Shown here: in pieces, positions 22,332 through 29,088 of the stretch | Layout: each line of letters begins with the position of its first letter | How positions within the stretch are numbered: position 1 is the stretch's first letter | Assembly (NCBI GenBank): GCA_900764695.1 | Contig: CAAFOY010000072.1 | Location: forward strand, 1 to 29,088 | Direction of reading: 5' to 3' | DNA from: Lachnospiraceae bacterium | Lineage (GTDB): Bacteria; Bacillota_A; Clostridia; Lachnospirales; Lachnospiraceae | DNA length: 29,088 nucleotides | The notes under the pieces: generated by a model | The model's input: the letters and a program-made list of their open reading frames with translations, nothing else | Databases searched by the model: none | Told to the model about the DNA's origin: nothing | Made by a program: the position numbers and the translations under genes

Positions 22332-23285
22332 ATGAAAGAGAAGAACAGAAGAACGAAAAAGATGACACAGAAAATAATGATTTTTCTGGTAGTAATGATT
22401 TGCGTAGGAATGATAAGCGCAGTAACGACGACAGCAGTAACAAATGACAAAACACCAACTACAACAAATCAGGCGGAAAACAAAAGTAACGTAACGAAAA
22501 CAACTGTAAACAAAAACAATACAGATTTAAACAATAAAGAAACTGTAAACAAAAATAACACAGATTCAAATAATAAAACAATAAAAGCAAAAAGTAAGAA
22601 ACAGAAAACCCCTGTTGCAAAATTTAAAACTAAAAAGGGCAAGACTTATTGCAAGATATCAGGCAAAAAAATAAAGAACCAGTTAGTTACAGTAAAGAAT
22701 AAAACATACCTTTTTGATAAAAAAGGAGTAATGGTTACAGGTTGGGCTAAGTACAAAAAGGATTATTATTATTTAGGACGTACTAATGGAAAGATGGCTA
22801 AGAAATGTACTGTTGACGGCATTAAACTTGACAAAGCCGGAAAGGCTAAGCAGACTGACCTTAGCGTTGCCAAAATCAAAACAATGATGAGAGCAAGAAA
22901 GCAGTTAAATGAATTATGCAAATATACAGATACAAAGCAGCAGAAACTAAGAAAATGTTTTGACTGGATTGCAAAACGTCCATATAAGAGATATAGATTT
23001 CTTAAAAAGATTTATAAGCAGAAAGGTTGGGAGTCAACTTTCGCAGATGATATTTTTATCCACGGAGATGGTTGTTGTGTTTCAGAGTCAGCAGCACTTG
23101 CTTTCCTTGTTCATGAGGCAGGATATAAGACTGTTTACGTGGCACATGATTCAGAACATGCATGGGTTGAATTAAACGGAAAAGTATATGACGCTTTATT
23201 TGCAAGAGCAAAGGATTATAACAAGTACTATAATTTATCGTATAAGAATTACAATTGTCATCCGGTAGACAAGAGAAAAATCTAA
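22332..23285 (+). CDS. Secreted transglutaminase-like protein with wall-binding repeats
   Basis: A 317-residue exported protein. After a basic N-terminus and hydrophobic signal (14-31) there is a Thr/Asn/Lys-rich linker with the near repeat NKNNTD (60-65 and 73-78). Residues 115-172 look like cell-wall-binding repeats (YLFDKKGVMVTGW, YYYLGRTNGKMAK, IKLDKAGKA). The C-terminal domain has a transglutaminase-like triad: Cys249 (or Cys248) in GDGCCVSESAALAFL, His277 in SEHAWVEL, Asp287 in KVYDALF. Such proteins act outside the cell as cross-linkers or peptidases on wall or surface proteins. AAGGGAG precedes the ATG. It lies 55 bases before the MBOAT gene. Confidence 0.85.
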   Translation: MKEKNRRTKKMTQKIMIFLVVMICVGMISAVTTTAVTNDKTPTTTNQAENKSNVTKTTVNKNNTDLNNKETVNKNNTDSNNKTIKAKSKKQKTPVAKFKTKKGKTYCKISGKKIKNQLVTVKNKTYLFDKKGVMVTGWAKYKKDYYYLGRTNGKMAKKCTVDGIKLDKAGKAKQTDLSVAKIKTMMRARKQLNELCKYTDTKQQKLRKCFDWIAKRPYKRYRFLKKIYKQKGWESTFADDIFIHGDGCCVSESAALAFLVHEAGYKTVYVAHDSEHAWVELNGKVYDALFARAKDYNKYYNLSYKNYNCHPVDKRKI

Positions 23286-23340
23286 TAAAAACATAGATAA
23301 GACGTTAAGAAATACAGACAACGTTTACGAGGAGCAGATC

Positions 23341-24762
23341 ATGGTTTTTAGTTCGGCAATATTCCTTTTTGTGTTTTTGCCTATTGTCTGCGCATTATAT
23401 TTTATAGTGCCGGGAATAAAGGGGAAGAATACATTATTGATTATCGCAAGCCTAATATTTTATGCATTTGGAGAGCCAATATATGTATTATTAATGATTG
23501 GTTCAATAATAGCTAATTACATATTTGGTTTGATGGAGGGAAGATTTAGTAAGGCTAATAATATAGCAGGAAAAAAGATTGTCTTAATAATAGCAGTTAT
23601 TTGTAATATAGGTGTGCTGTGTGTGTTTAAATACACAGCATTTATCTTGGAAAATATTAATTATGCAGGAAGACTTAATATAAAGATTCCGGGAATTGCC
23701 CTGCCAATAGGAATTTCATTTTTTACATTTCAGGCATTGTCATATGTAATTGATGTGTACAGAAATCCTGAAATGGTTCAGAAGAATCTATTTAACCTGA
23801 TGCTTTATGTATCATTCTTTCCGCAACTTATTGCCGGACCTATTATCAGATACAATGAAATAGCAAAACAGATTAACAACAGAACAAGCAGTATTGAAAA
23901 AACAACTGAAGGAATTAGCAGATTTATAAGAGGTCTTACAAAGAAGCTTATTATTGCAAATGCCACAGGATATATGGCGGATTCAATATTTGCATTAAAG
24001 ATTACCGATTATAATTTTCTTGTGGCATGGGTTGGAGCAATAGCTTATACACTTCAGATTTATTATGATTTTAGTGGATATTCTGATATGGCAATAGGAA
24101 TGGCAAAAATATTTGGCTTTGAGTTTAATGAAAACTTTAACCACCCATACAGCGCAAAAGGAATAAAGGATTTTTGGCGAAGATGGCATATTTCCCTATC
24201 ACTTTGGTTTAGAGAATATGTTTACATACCTTTAGGTGGAAATCGAAAAGGAAAGTTTAGATGTGAATTCAATAAGATGATAGTATTTCTTCTGACAGGA
24301 ATATGGCACGGAGCCAACTGGACGTTTGTAATATGGGGATTAATCCACGGAGTTGCCAATGTAATAGAAGACACATTGGGCAGTATAATTAAAATAAAAA
24401 ATAACATTATAAAAAATATTATTACATGGATAGTTGTGGTTTGCGGATTTGTAATGTTCAGGGCAGATTCAGTAGGACTTGGTCTTACGATGTTAAAAAC
24501 AATGTTTACCGGCTTTAATATGGAAGTAAAGTCAATCAGCTTTGTGGCAGGACTTCTTAGTCCATATTATATATTTGTTATAATAATGGCAATTATTTTT
24601 GCATATCCGTTAAGACAGAAGTTGGAAAATGCCATTTCTAAAAAGATTGGCAGCAACATAAATGAAACAATAATTCACATAGCAGATATAGGATTACTAC
24701 TTGTATGTATTATAAGCCTTGCAACAGCAACCTATAATCCGTTTATTTATTTTAGATTTTAA
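23341..24762 (+). CDS. MBOAT family O-acyltransferase (AlgI/DltB-like)
   Basis: A 473-residue polytopic membrane protein of the MBOAT family, which transfers acyl groups across the membrane onto extracellular polymers. Family signs are the N-terminal MVFSSAIFLFVFLPI, the PxGISFFTFQALSYVIDVYR segment (122-141), the FPQLIAGPI segment (160-168), KDFWRRWHISLSLWFREYVYIPLGG (276-300, His283) and the catalytic His323 in GIWHGANW, with His337 following. AGGAG precedes the ATG. Twelve bases after its stop begins the AlgJ/AlgX-like gene, the usual partner, so the pair probably O-acetylates an exopolysaccharide or wall polymer. No sugar-polymer synthesis genes are in view, so the polymer is unknown. Confidence 0.95.
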   Translation: MVFSSAIFLFVFLPIVCALYFIVPGIKGKNTLLIIASLIFYAFGEPIYVLLMIGSIIANYIFGLMEGRFSKANNIAGKKIVLIIAVICNIGVLCVFKYTAFILENINYAGRLNIKIPGIALPIGISFFTFQALSYVIDVYRNPEMVQKNLFNLMLYVSFFPQLIAGPIIRYNEIAKQINNRTSSIEKTTEGISRFIRGLTKKLIIANATGYMADSIFALKITDYNFLVAWVGAIAYTLQIYYDFSGYSDMAIGMAKIFGFEFNENFNHPYSAKGIKDFWRRWHISLSLWFREYVYIPLGGNRKGKFRCEFNKMIVFLLTGIWHGANWTFVIWGLIHGVANVIEDTLGSIIKIKNNIIKNIITWIVVVCGFVMFRADSVGLGLTMLKTMFTGFNMEVKSISFVAGLLSPYYIFVIIMAIIFAYPLRQKLENAISKKIGSNINETIIHIADIGLLLVCIISLATATYNPFIYFRF

Positions 24763-24774
24763 GAGGTGACCGAA

Positions 24775-26178
24775 ATGAAGAAAAAAATATTTATAATAAT
24801 ATTTTTCTGTTTACTGTGTCTACCATCTCTTGGAATGTTATTTTTTAAAACAGATGTAAGTGTGGAGCAGAGACAGGTACAGATTTTCCCGTCAATTAAG
24901 ACAGGCGGAAAGTTAAATGTAAAGTTTTTTGATCAGTTAAACGACTATTTTTCAGACAATTTTGCTTTTAGGCAGAATTTAATTGAAGCAGATGCTATAA
25001 TAAAGAAGAATGTTTTCAGACAATCAGGAAATGAGAAAGTTATAGTTGGCAGTAAAGGCTATTTGTTTTTCAGTGAAACATTAGATGATTATCTTGGACA
25101 AAATACTTTGTCAAAAAGAGAAATCTATTCCTGTGGAAGAGTTTTATCTTTATTGCAGGAAAATGTGGAACAGAACAACAGACAGTTTCTATTTGTAATA
25201 GCACCAAATAAGAACTCGCTTTATCCTGAATATATGCCAAAGCGATACATAAAAACAAGTGAGCAGAATAATTACAGCTTATTACAGGCAGAAATGAAAA
25301 AAGAAAATATAAACACAGTTGATTTAAAGAAAATGTTCATTGATTCCGGAAAAGAAGTGTATCACAAGTTGGATAGCCATTGGAATAATCAGGGAGCGGC
25401 AATGGGCTGTAATGCCATACTTAACTATTTAGGAAAAGACCACTACGATTATACTAATGAAAGGCACACCATAAAGAAAAACTTTTCAGGGGACTTGTAT
25501 GGAATGTTATTTCCAAAAGGAAACAAAAAAGATACAAATGTAATCTACAATAAAAAAAGTTCGTACAAAGTAACTTCAAACAACAAAAAAGTTACAGATA
25601 TATCAATTGAAACAGAAAGCAAAGACAAAAAAGAATCAATTGTAATGTACCGTGACTCATTTGGAAATGCGTTAATACCGTTTGTGGCAGATGAATTTCA
25701 CAATGGCTATTTTACAAAGGCAGTTCCATACAACTGGAATCTGCAAAATGAAAAAAAAGCAGACAAAGTAGTAATTGAACTTGTAGAAAGACACATACAT
25801 TCACTTATAGAAGAGGCACCATATATGGCAGCCCCATTAAGAGCAGGTAACTTAAACACAATGGAAGTAAACAGCAACACAACTGCAGAAATTGGCGACG
25901 ATGAAGAATATGTACCAATAAGTGGAAAAGTGGATTCAAAATACATAGATGACGATAGCAAAATCTATGTACGCCTAAAAAGTAAAGACAATGAATACAC
26001 ATATGAAGCATTTCCGGCACCAATAGACGTAACGTCAAAAAACGAAGGATATGACTACGGCATGTACTTAGACACATCCCAAGTAGAAGCAGGAACATAC
26101 GACATAGATGTAATAACCCAGAAGGATAACAAATACTATTCTTCCGGTGTAAAAACATCATTAGAACTAGAAGAATAA
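24775..26178 (+). CDS. AlgJ/AlgX-like SGNH-type acyltransferase partner of the MBOAT protein
   Basis: A 467-residue protein with an N-terminal signal anchor (5-24) and an extracellular SGNH-like domain of the AlgX/AlgJ (DHHW) group. The catalytic pair Asp200-His202 lies in KLDSHWNNQGA and the nucleophile Ser295 in MYRDSFGNAL. VGSKGYLFF (91-99) is a family segment. These proteins take the acyl group exported by the MBOAT partner and place it on the polymer. I chose ATG 24775 (AGAGGTGA 5 bases upstream) over a GTG nine bases earlier that lies inside that site. The last 115 or so residues (from about 350) are an added beta-rich acidic domain of unknown role. Confidence 0.88.
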   Translation: MKKKIFIIIFFCLLCLPSLGMLFFKTDVSVEQRQVQIFPSIKTGGKLNVKFFDQLNDYFSDNFAFRQNLIEADAIIKKNVFRQSGNEKVIVGSKGYLFFSETLDDYLGQNTLSKREIYSCGRVLSLLQENVEQNNRQFLFVIAPNKNSLYPEYMPKRYIKTSEQNNYSLLQAEMKKENINTVDLKKMFIDSGKEVYHKLDSHWNNQGAAMGCNAILNYLGKDHYDYTNERHTIKKNFSGDLYGMLFPKGNKKDTNVIYNKKSSYKVTSNNKKVTDISIETESKDKKESIVMYRDSFGNALIPFVADEFHNGYFTKAVPYNWNLQNEKKADKVVIELVERHIHSLIEEAPYMAAPLRAGNLNTMEVNSNTTAEIGDDEEYVPISGKVDSKYIDDDSKIYVRLKSKDNEYTYEAFPAPIDVTSKNEGYDYGMYLDTSQVEAGTYDIDVITQKDNKYYSSGVKTSLELEE

Positions 26179-26180
26179 AA

Positions 26181-26272
26181 AACTTAATATACGTCGGTAT
26201 ATTTCAAAACAAGAAAATCAACGTGTTTGCGTTAAAAAATGTTTTGGAATATGGAATAACGTATATTAAGTT
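26181..26272. repeat. 92-base long inverted repeat after the acyltransferase pair
   Basis: Perfect 14-bp arms AACTTAATATACGT / ACGTATATTAAGTT (26181-26194 and 26259-26272) continue inward, after a short internal bulge, as TATATTTCAAAAC pairing with GTTTTGGAATAT. The 30-base loop contains AACGTGTTTGC (26220-26230), shared with the repeat at 19671-19797. It may terminate the upstream operon, lacking a T run, or be a small mobile remnant. Confidence 0.65.
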
Positions 26273-26305
26273 GTTAAATATTGTAAGTTAAGGAGATAAT
26301 AGAGA

Positions 26306-26890
26306 ATGAGAAAGTATTTTATGATTGGAACTGTTATGGCAGCCATGGTTTTAACAGTAGGTTGTGGAAATGGCAAGAAGGAAGAGGCAACTACAGCTGT
26401 AGCAACTACGGTTGCAGAAACAACTGTGCAGGAGACTACTGTGGAGGAAACAACTACTGTTGCTGAAACTACAGCTGTGGAAGAGGCTACTACAAAGGCA
26501 AAACAGAAAACAAAGAAGAAGGCTGATAAGGGTGAAACAGCCATTATGAAAAAAAATAAAGAAGAAACAACGGAGAAGGTAACAGAGACGGCTACTGAAA
26601 AGGTAACTAAAAAGGTTGAAACCACAACTAAGAAGGCTAAGAAGGTTGTAAAGAAGAGTTCTGAAAAGGCAACTAAGGCTAAGTCAAATAGCAATGGTAA
26701 GAGTACTGCTAAAAAGTATATTGGAAAGAATATGGATGAGTTAGTAGCTGCAATTGGAAAGTATAAGAGTATGGATAAGGATAAGAGCTGTCTTGAAGAA
26801 GGTGAGTATGATGGCTTCTTCTATTATGATGGTTTTACAGTATCTGCTACAACTAAGAATGGTCAGTGGATTATTAATTCAGTAGATTAA
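26306..26890 (+). CDS. Lys/Thr-rich lipoprotein of unknown function
   Basis: A 194-residue exported lipoprotein. The signal peptide ends in the lipobox LTVGC with lipidated Cys20. Residues 26-135 are low-complexity: first Thr/Val/Glu (TTVAETTVQETTVEETTT), then Lys-rich (KKVETTTKKAKKVVKKSS), a likely extended wall-spanning or polyanion-binding stalk. The C-terminal 137-194 is a small globular domain (YIGKNMDELVAAIGKYKSM ... DGFFYYDGFTVSATTKNGQWIINSVD) with a Cys at about 163. AAGGAG precedes the ATG. The gene lies 34 bases after the long inverted repeat and has its own downstream terminator. No function is recognised. Confidence 0.85.
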   Translation: MRKYFMIGTVMAAMVLTVGCGNGKKEEATTAVATTVAETTVQETTVEETTTVAETTAVEEATTKAKQKTKKKADKGETAIMKKNKEETTEKVTETATEKVTKKVETTTKKAKKVVKKSSEKATKAKSNSNGKSTAKKYIGKNMDELVAAIGKYKSMDKDKSCLEEGEYDGFFYYDGFTVSATTKNGQWIINSVD

Positions 26891-26999
26891 TTTTCATATT
26901 GATTTATTTACAAAGATTTGTTTATATAGATTTATTCATATATATATTTATTTACATAGATTTATCATAGAATAATATTAAAATAATTACATATTAAGT

Positions 27000-27037
27000 A
27001 AAATAGCACGTGGAAATTACCTGTGTGTTATTTTTTT
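27000..27037 (+). terminator. Terminator downstream of the lipoprotein gene
   Basis: AAAATAGCAC pairs with GTGTGTTATTTT (one G-T wobble; 27000-27009 and about 27023-27034) followed by Ts. Between the lipoprotein stop and this site, 26891-26999 is AT-rich with loosely repeated ATAGATTTATT/TTTACATAG segments and no gene. Confidence 0.6.
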
Positions 27038-27179
27038 GTGCAAAATAACAATAAACTCTTGCAAAAAACGTTTTTATTTGTTTAGATATATTATGGAATC
27101 AAAGGGTATTGTACTACCTATGTTTGAATAATGGTGGACGAAGACCTTGGAACGTATAATTAAAATTAAGGAGAATGAT

Positions 27180-28922
27180 ATGAAGAAGAGTTTATTGACA
27201 AAGGCTTTATTGACATTTTCTGTCATTGGAACGGTATTTGCTTTTAGTAATACTGTTAAAGCAGCAGACAATTATGAATTGGTTTGGTCAGATGAGTTTA
27301 ATGGTAATTCTCTTGACACTAACACATGGAACTATGAAATAGGAACAGGAAGCTGGGGCTGGGGTAATAACGAACAGCAGTATTATACTGACAGAAATAT
27401 TACGGTAAGTAATGGTACTATGAAGATTACAGCCAAGCGTGAAGACTATGGCAGAATGAAATATACATCTTCAAGAATTACAACAAAGAATAAGAAGAAC
27501 TTCAAATATGGAAAGATTGAAGCGAGAATTAAAATGCCAAAGTTTAAAGGTGTTTGGCCTGCGTTTTGGATGCTTGGAGCAAATCAGGATTCTGTAGGTT
27601 GGCCTAAATGTGGTGAAATAGACATTATGGAAGCAATCAATGATGAAAATCTTGTATATGGAACATTGCATTGGTTTAATGATCCGGGAAATAATAACGC
27701 AGATTCAGGAAGTTCAGTAGCAGTGGCTGACAGAACAGAATATCATGTATATGGAGTTGAATGGACAGCAGACAAGTTAAGATGGTATGTGGATGGCAAA
27801 GTTTATAGAACGATGGATGTTTCAAACGACTCATTTAGCGAGGTAAGAAAGGAATACTTTGTTATCTTTAATATGGCAATTGGCGGTCAGTGGCCGGGAT
27901 ATGACATTGATGAAACAGCTTTCCCGGCAACAATGGAAGTTGACTGGGTTAGAGCATATAAGAAAGTTGAAGAAACAACAACTAAGTATACGGGACCGAT
28001 GATTACTGTAACAGAAGATGCTGTTGAAACATGTAGTGGAAAATGGGGTTCTTATTTCGGTTCTGACTGGGCAGGGGCTTCAGGTACATCAAAACCTACA
28101 GACAAAGCAGTAACAGGCGCAACAATGAACATTACATCAATAGGTAATTCACAGTGGGGAGTTCAGCAGTACTTAAAAGGATTACATTACTATCCGGGCA
28201 GAACATATAACTATAGTTTTACAATGACATCTGATGTGGATAAGAGGGTTTTTGTAAAAGTAGCCGGAGATGGCGACGAACAAATATTTGGTGAATATAT
28301 TGACTTAAAAGCCAGAGTGCCTTATAACTTCTCAAGACAAGTAACTTTGGCAGAAGATATGGAAGGCGTTCTTGACTTATACTTTGGAATGGGAAAGTGT
28401 GATGGTGATGCAGCAGCAACTAATTCAGCAGCAAACATTACTTTATCTAATGTATCATTTAAGACAACAACACAGATTCCTGATCCTAATTATAATAACG
28501 GAGAAAGCACAACAAATAAACCAACACTACCAAGTGAAGAAAAGACAACAACTAATAATGGAGTGACAACAACTAATAACGGACTGACAACAACGGGTAA
28601 TGGAGTGACAACTACATCTAAGGTTGTAGTAAGCAGACCGGGAAAAGTAAGCGTAAAAAAGGTAGTACGTTCAAAGAACAACAGAAATATTAAGATAAAT
28701 ATTAAAAAGGTAAAAGGTGTTACAGGCTATCAGATAAAATATTCAACAAACAAAAAGCTGAAAAAGGCTAAAACAGTAACAACAAAATCTGTAAAAAAGA
28801 CTTTGAAGAAGCTTAAGAAGAAAACTTATTATATTAAGGTACGTGCATATGTAGTTAAGTCAGGCAATGTGAAAGTAACAGGTGATTGGAGTAAAATTAA
28901 GAAAGTTAAAGTAAGAAAATAG
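27180..28922 (+). CDS. Secreted GH16 endo-beta-glucanase (laminarinase-like) with CBM and fibronectin-like tail
   Basis: A 580-residue exported enzyme. Signal peptide 1-28 (cleavage near VKA-AD). GH16 domain about 31-262: catalytic nucleophile Glu146, Asp148 and acid/base Glu151 in GEIDIMEAIN; the ExDxxE spacing with a bulge residue is the laminarinase pattern, while lichenases have ExDxE. Residues 275-420 resemble a CBM4/9-type carbohydrate-binding domain. A Thr-rich linker with NNG(V/L)TTT repeats (about 455-480) leads to a very basic fibronectin-like domain (490-580). ATG 27180 has AAGGAG upstream; a longer frame from 27147 lacks one. It cuts beta-1,3-(1,4)-glucans outside the cell; products could feed the PTS operon at 9.9 kb. 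Confidence 0.93.
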   Translation: MKKSLLTKALLTFSVIGTVFAFSNTVKAADNYELVWSDEFNGNSLDTNTWNYEIGTGSWGWGNNEQQYYTDRNITVSNGTMKITAKREDYGRMKYTSSRITTKNKKNFKYGKIEARIKMPKFKGVWPAFWMLGANQDSVGWPKCGEIDIMEAINDENLVYGTLHWFNDPGNNNADSGSSVAVADRTEYHVYGVEWTADKLRWYVDGKVYRTMDVSNDSFSEVRKEYFVIFNMAIGGQWPGYDIDETAFPATMEVDWVRAYKKVEETTTKYTGPMITVTEDAVETCSGKWGSYFGSDWAGASGTSKPTDKAVTGATMNITSIGNSQWGVQQYLKGLHYYPGRTYNYSFTMTSDVDKRVFVKVAGDGDEQIFGEYIDLKARVPYNFSRQVTLAEDMEGVLDLYFGMGKCDGDAAATNSAANITLSNVSFKTTTQIPDPNYNNGESTTNKPTLPSEEKTTTNNGVTTTNNGLTTTGNGVTTTSKVVVSRPGKVSVKKVVRSKNNRNIKINIKKVKGVTGYQIKYSTNKKLKKAKTVTTKSVKKTLKKLKKKTYYIKVRAYVVKSGNVKVTGDWSKIKKVKVRK

Positions 28923-28966
28923 TAAAAATAATAGAAAAATTAAATTAGGAAGAATTGAATTTTTGA

Positions 28967-28994
28967 GGGTCTGGCAATGTCAGACCCTTTTTTT
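28967..28994 (+). terminator. Terminator of the GH16 gene
   Basis: GGGTCTG / CAGACCC (28967-28973 and 28981-28987) with a 7-base loop followed by seven Ts, 44 bases past the stop. Confidence 0.9.
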
Positions 28995-29010
28995 GATATG
29001 GACTTTAGTC

Positions 29011-29088
29011 TGTTCAAAACAATCACGCAACGTGTGAGTGTTTTGAACAATAATCCACCTGCTATGCGGGTGGAGACAATATGTTATA
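29011..29088 (+). mobile_element. Hairpin pair at window edge, possible left end of an IS200/IS605-type element
   Basis: A 10-bp perfect inverted repeat TGTTCAAAAC / GTTTTGAACA (29011-29020 and 29040-29049) encloses a further TCACGC/GTGTGA stem. Four bases later follows CCACCTGC-TAT-GCGGGTGG (29053-29071, one wobble). A small imperfect hairpin shortly before the frame is the kind of structure TnpA (Y1 transposase) binds at IS200/IS605 left ends; the gene would begin beyond the window. An unrelated regulatory hairpin pair is the alternative. Confidence 0.4.

Overview
The window is AT-rich DNA with short intergenic gaps, strong Shine-Dalgarno sites, sigma-A promoters of the TTGACA/TATAAT kind and protein modules (basic C-terminal fibronectin-like domains, Thr-rich surface linkers, SirTM/macrodomain genes, cellobiose-type PTS) typical of anaerobic gut Firmicutes. 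Lachnospiraceae is the best fit; the species cannot be named from this view. No rRNA, tRNA or CRISPR array was seen. Both window edges carry hairpin sets resembling ends of IS200/IS605-type elements, with their genes lying outside the window.

Left part (1-7.8 kb): an 11-TM-class Na+/amino-acid symporter, a histidine phosphatase, an unannotated 23-residue Cys/Phe peptide gene with its own promoter and terminator, a YeiH-type transporter with an upstream cation-diffusion facilitator, a flavin reductase-rubredoxin fusion followed by an Rrf2 regulator, and a decayed ferredoxin-SirTM gene coupled to an intact zinc-type macrodomain ADP-ribosyl hydrolase. Centre-left (7.9-13.7 kb): a divergent PRD/PTS activator (LicR/MtlR type) controls a beta-glucoside PTS operon: IIA, GH1 6-phospho-beta-glucosidase, IIC, IIB and a dedicated HPr-like carrier lacking the Ser46 equivalent. 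A perfect 16-bp palindrome sits between the divergent promoters. thrH follows as a single gene.

Centre (14.5-19.6 kb): two overlapping ABC exporter half-transporter genes are bracketed by arrays of hairpin repeats: six 72-bp units and three related 74-bp units upstream, 2.4 units of 94 bp downstream. The stem sequences differ between arrays but pairing is largely kept. A cluster of six GTTGC/GTTGT boxes lies in the leader of the exporter operon.

Right part (19.7-29 kb): a small conserved-looking protein behind a long hairpin leader, a secreted PPC/Ig-like/fibronectin-like protein with an SDR oxidoreductase, a secreted transglutaminase-like protein with wall-binding repeats, an MBOAT plus AlgJ/AlgX-like pair for acylation of a surface or exported polysaccharide, a Lys/Thr-rich lipoprotein, and a secreted GH16 laminarinase-like enzyme with a CBM and a fibronectin-like tail. 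A reasonable metabolic reading is that GH16 releases beta-glucan oligosaccharides outside and the PTS operon imports and hydrolyses phosphorylated disaccharides, while the other right-side genes build or modify the cell surface.

Gene-free stretches over 300 bases: 14471-15569 holds the thrH terminator, hairpin arrays and the exporter promoter/leader; 19274-19814 holds a terminator, the 94-bp array and a hairpin leader; 21929-22331 holds a nested terminator-like hairpin and a promoter.
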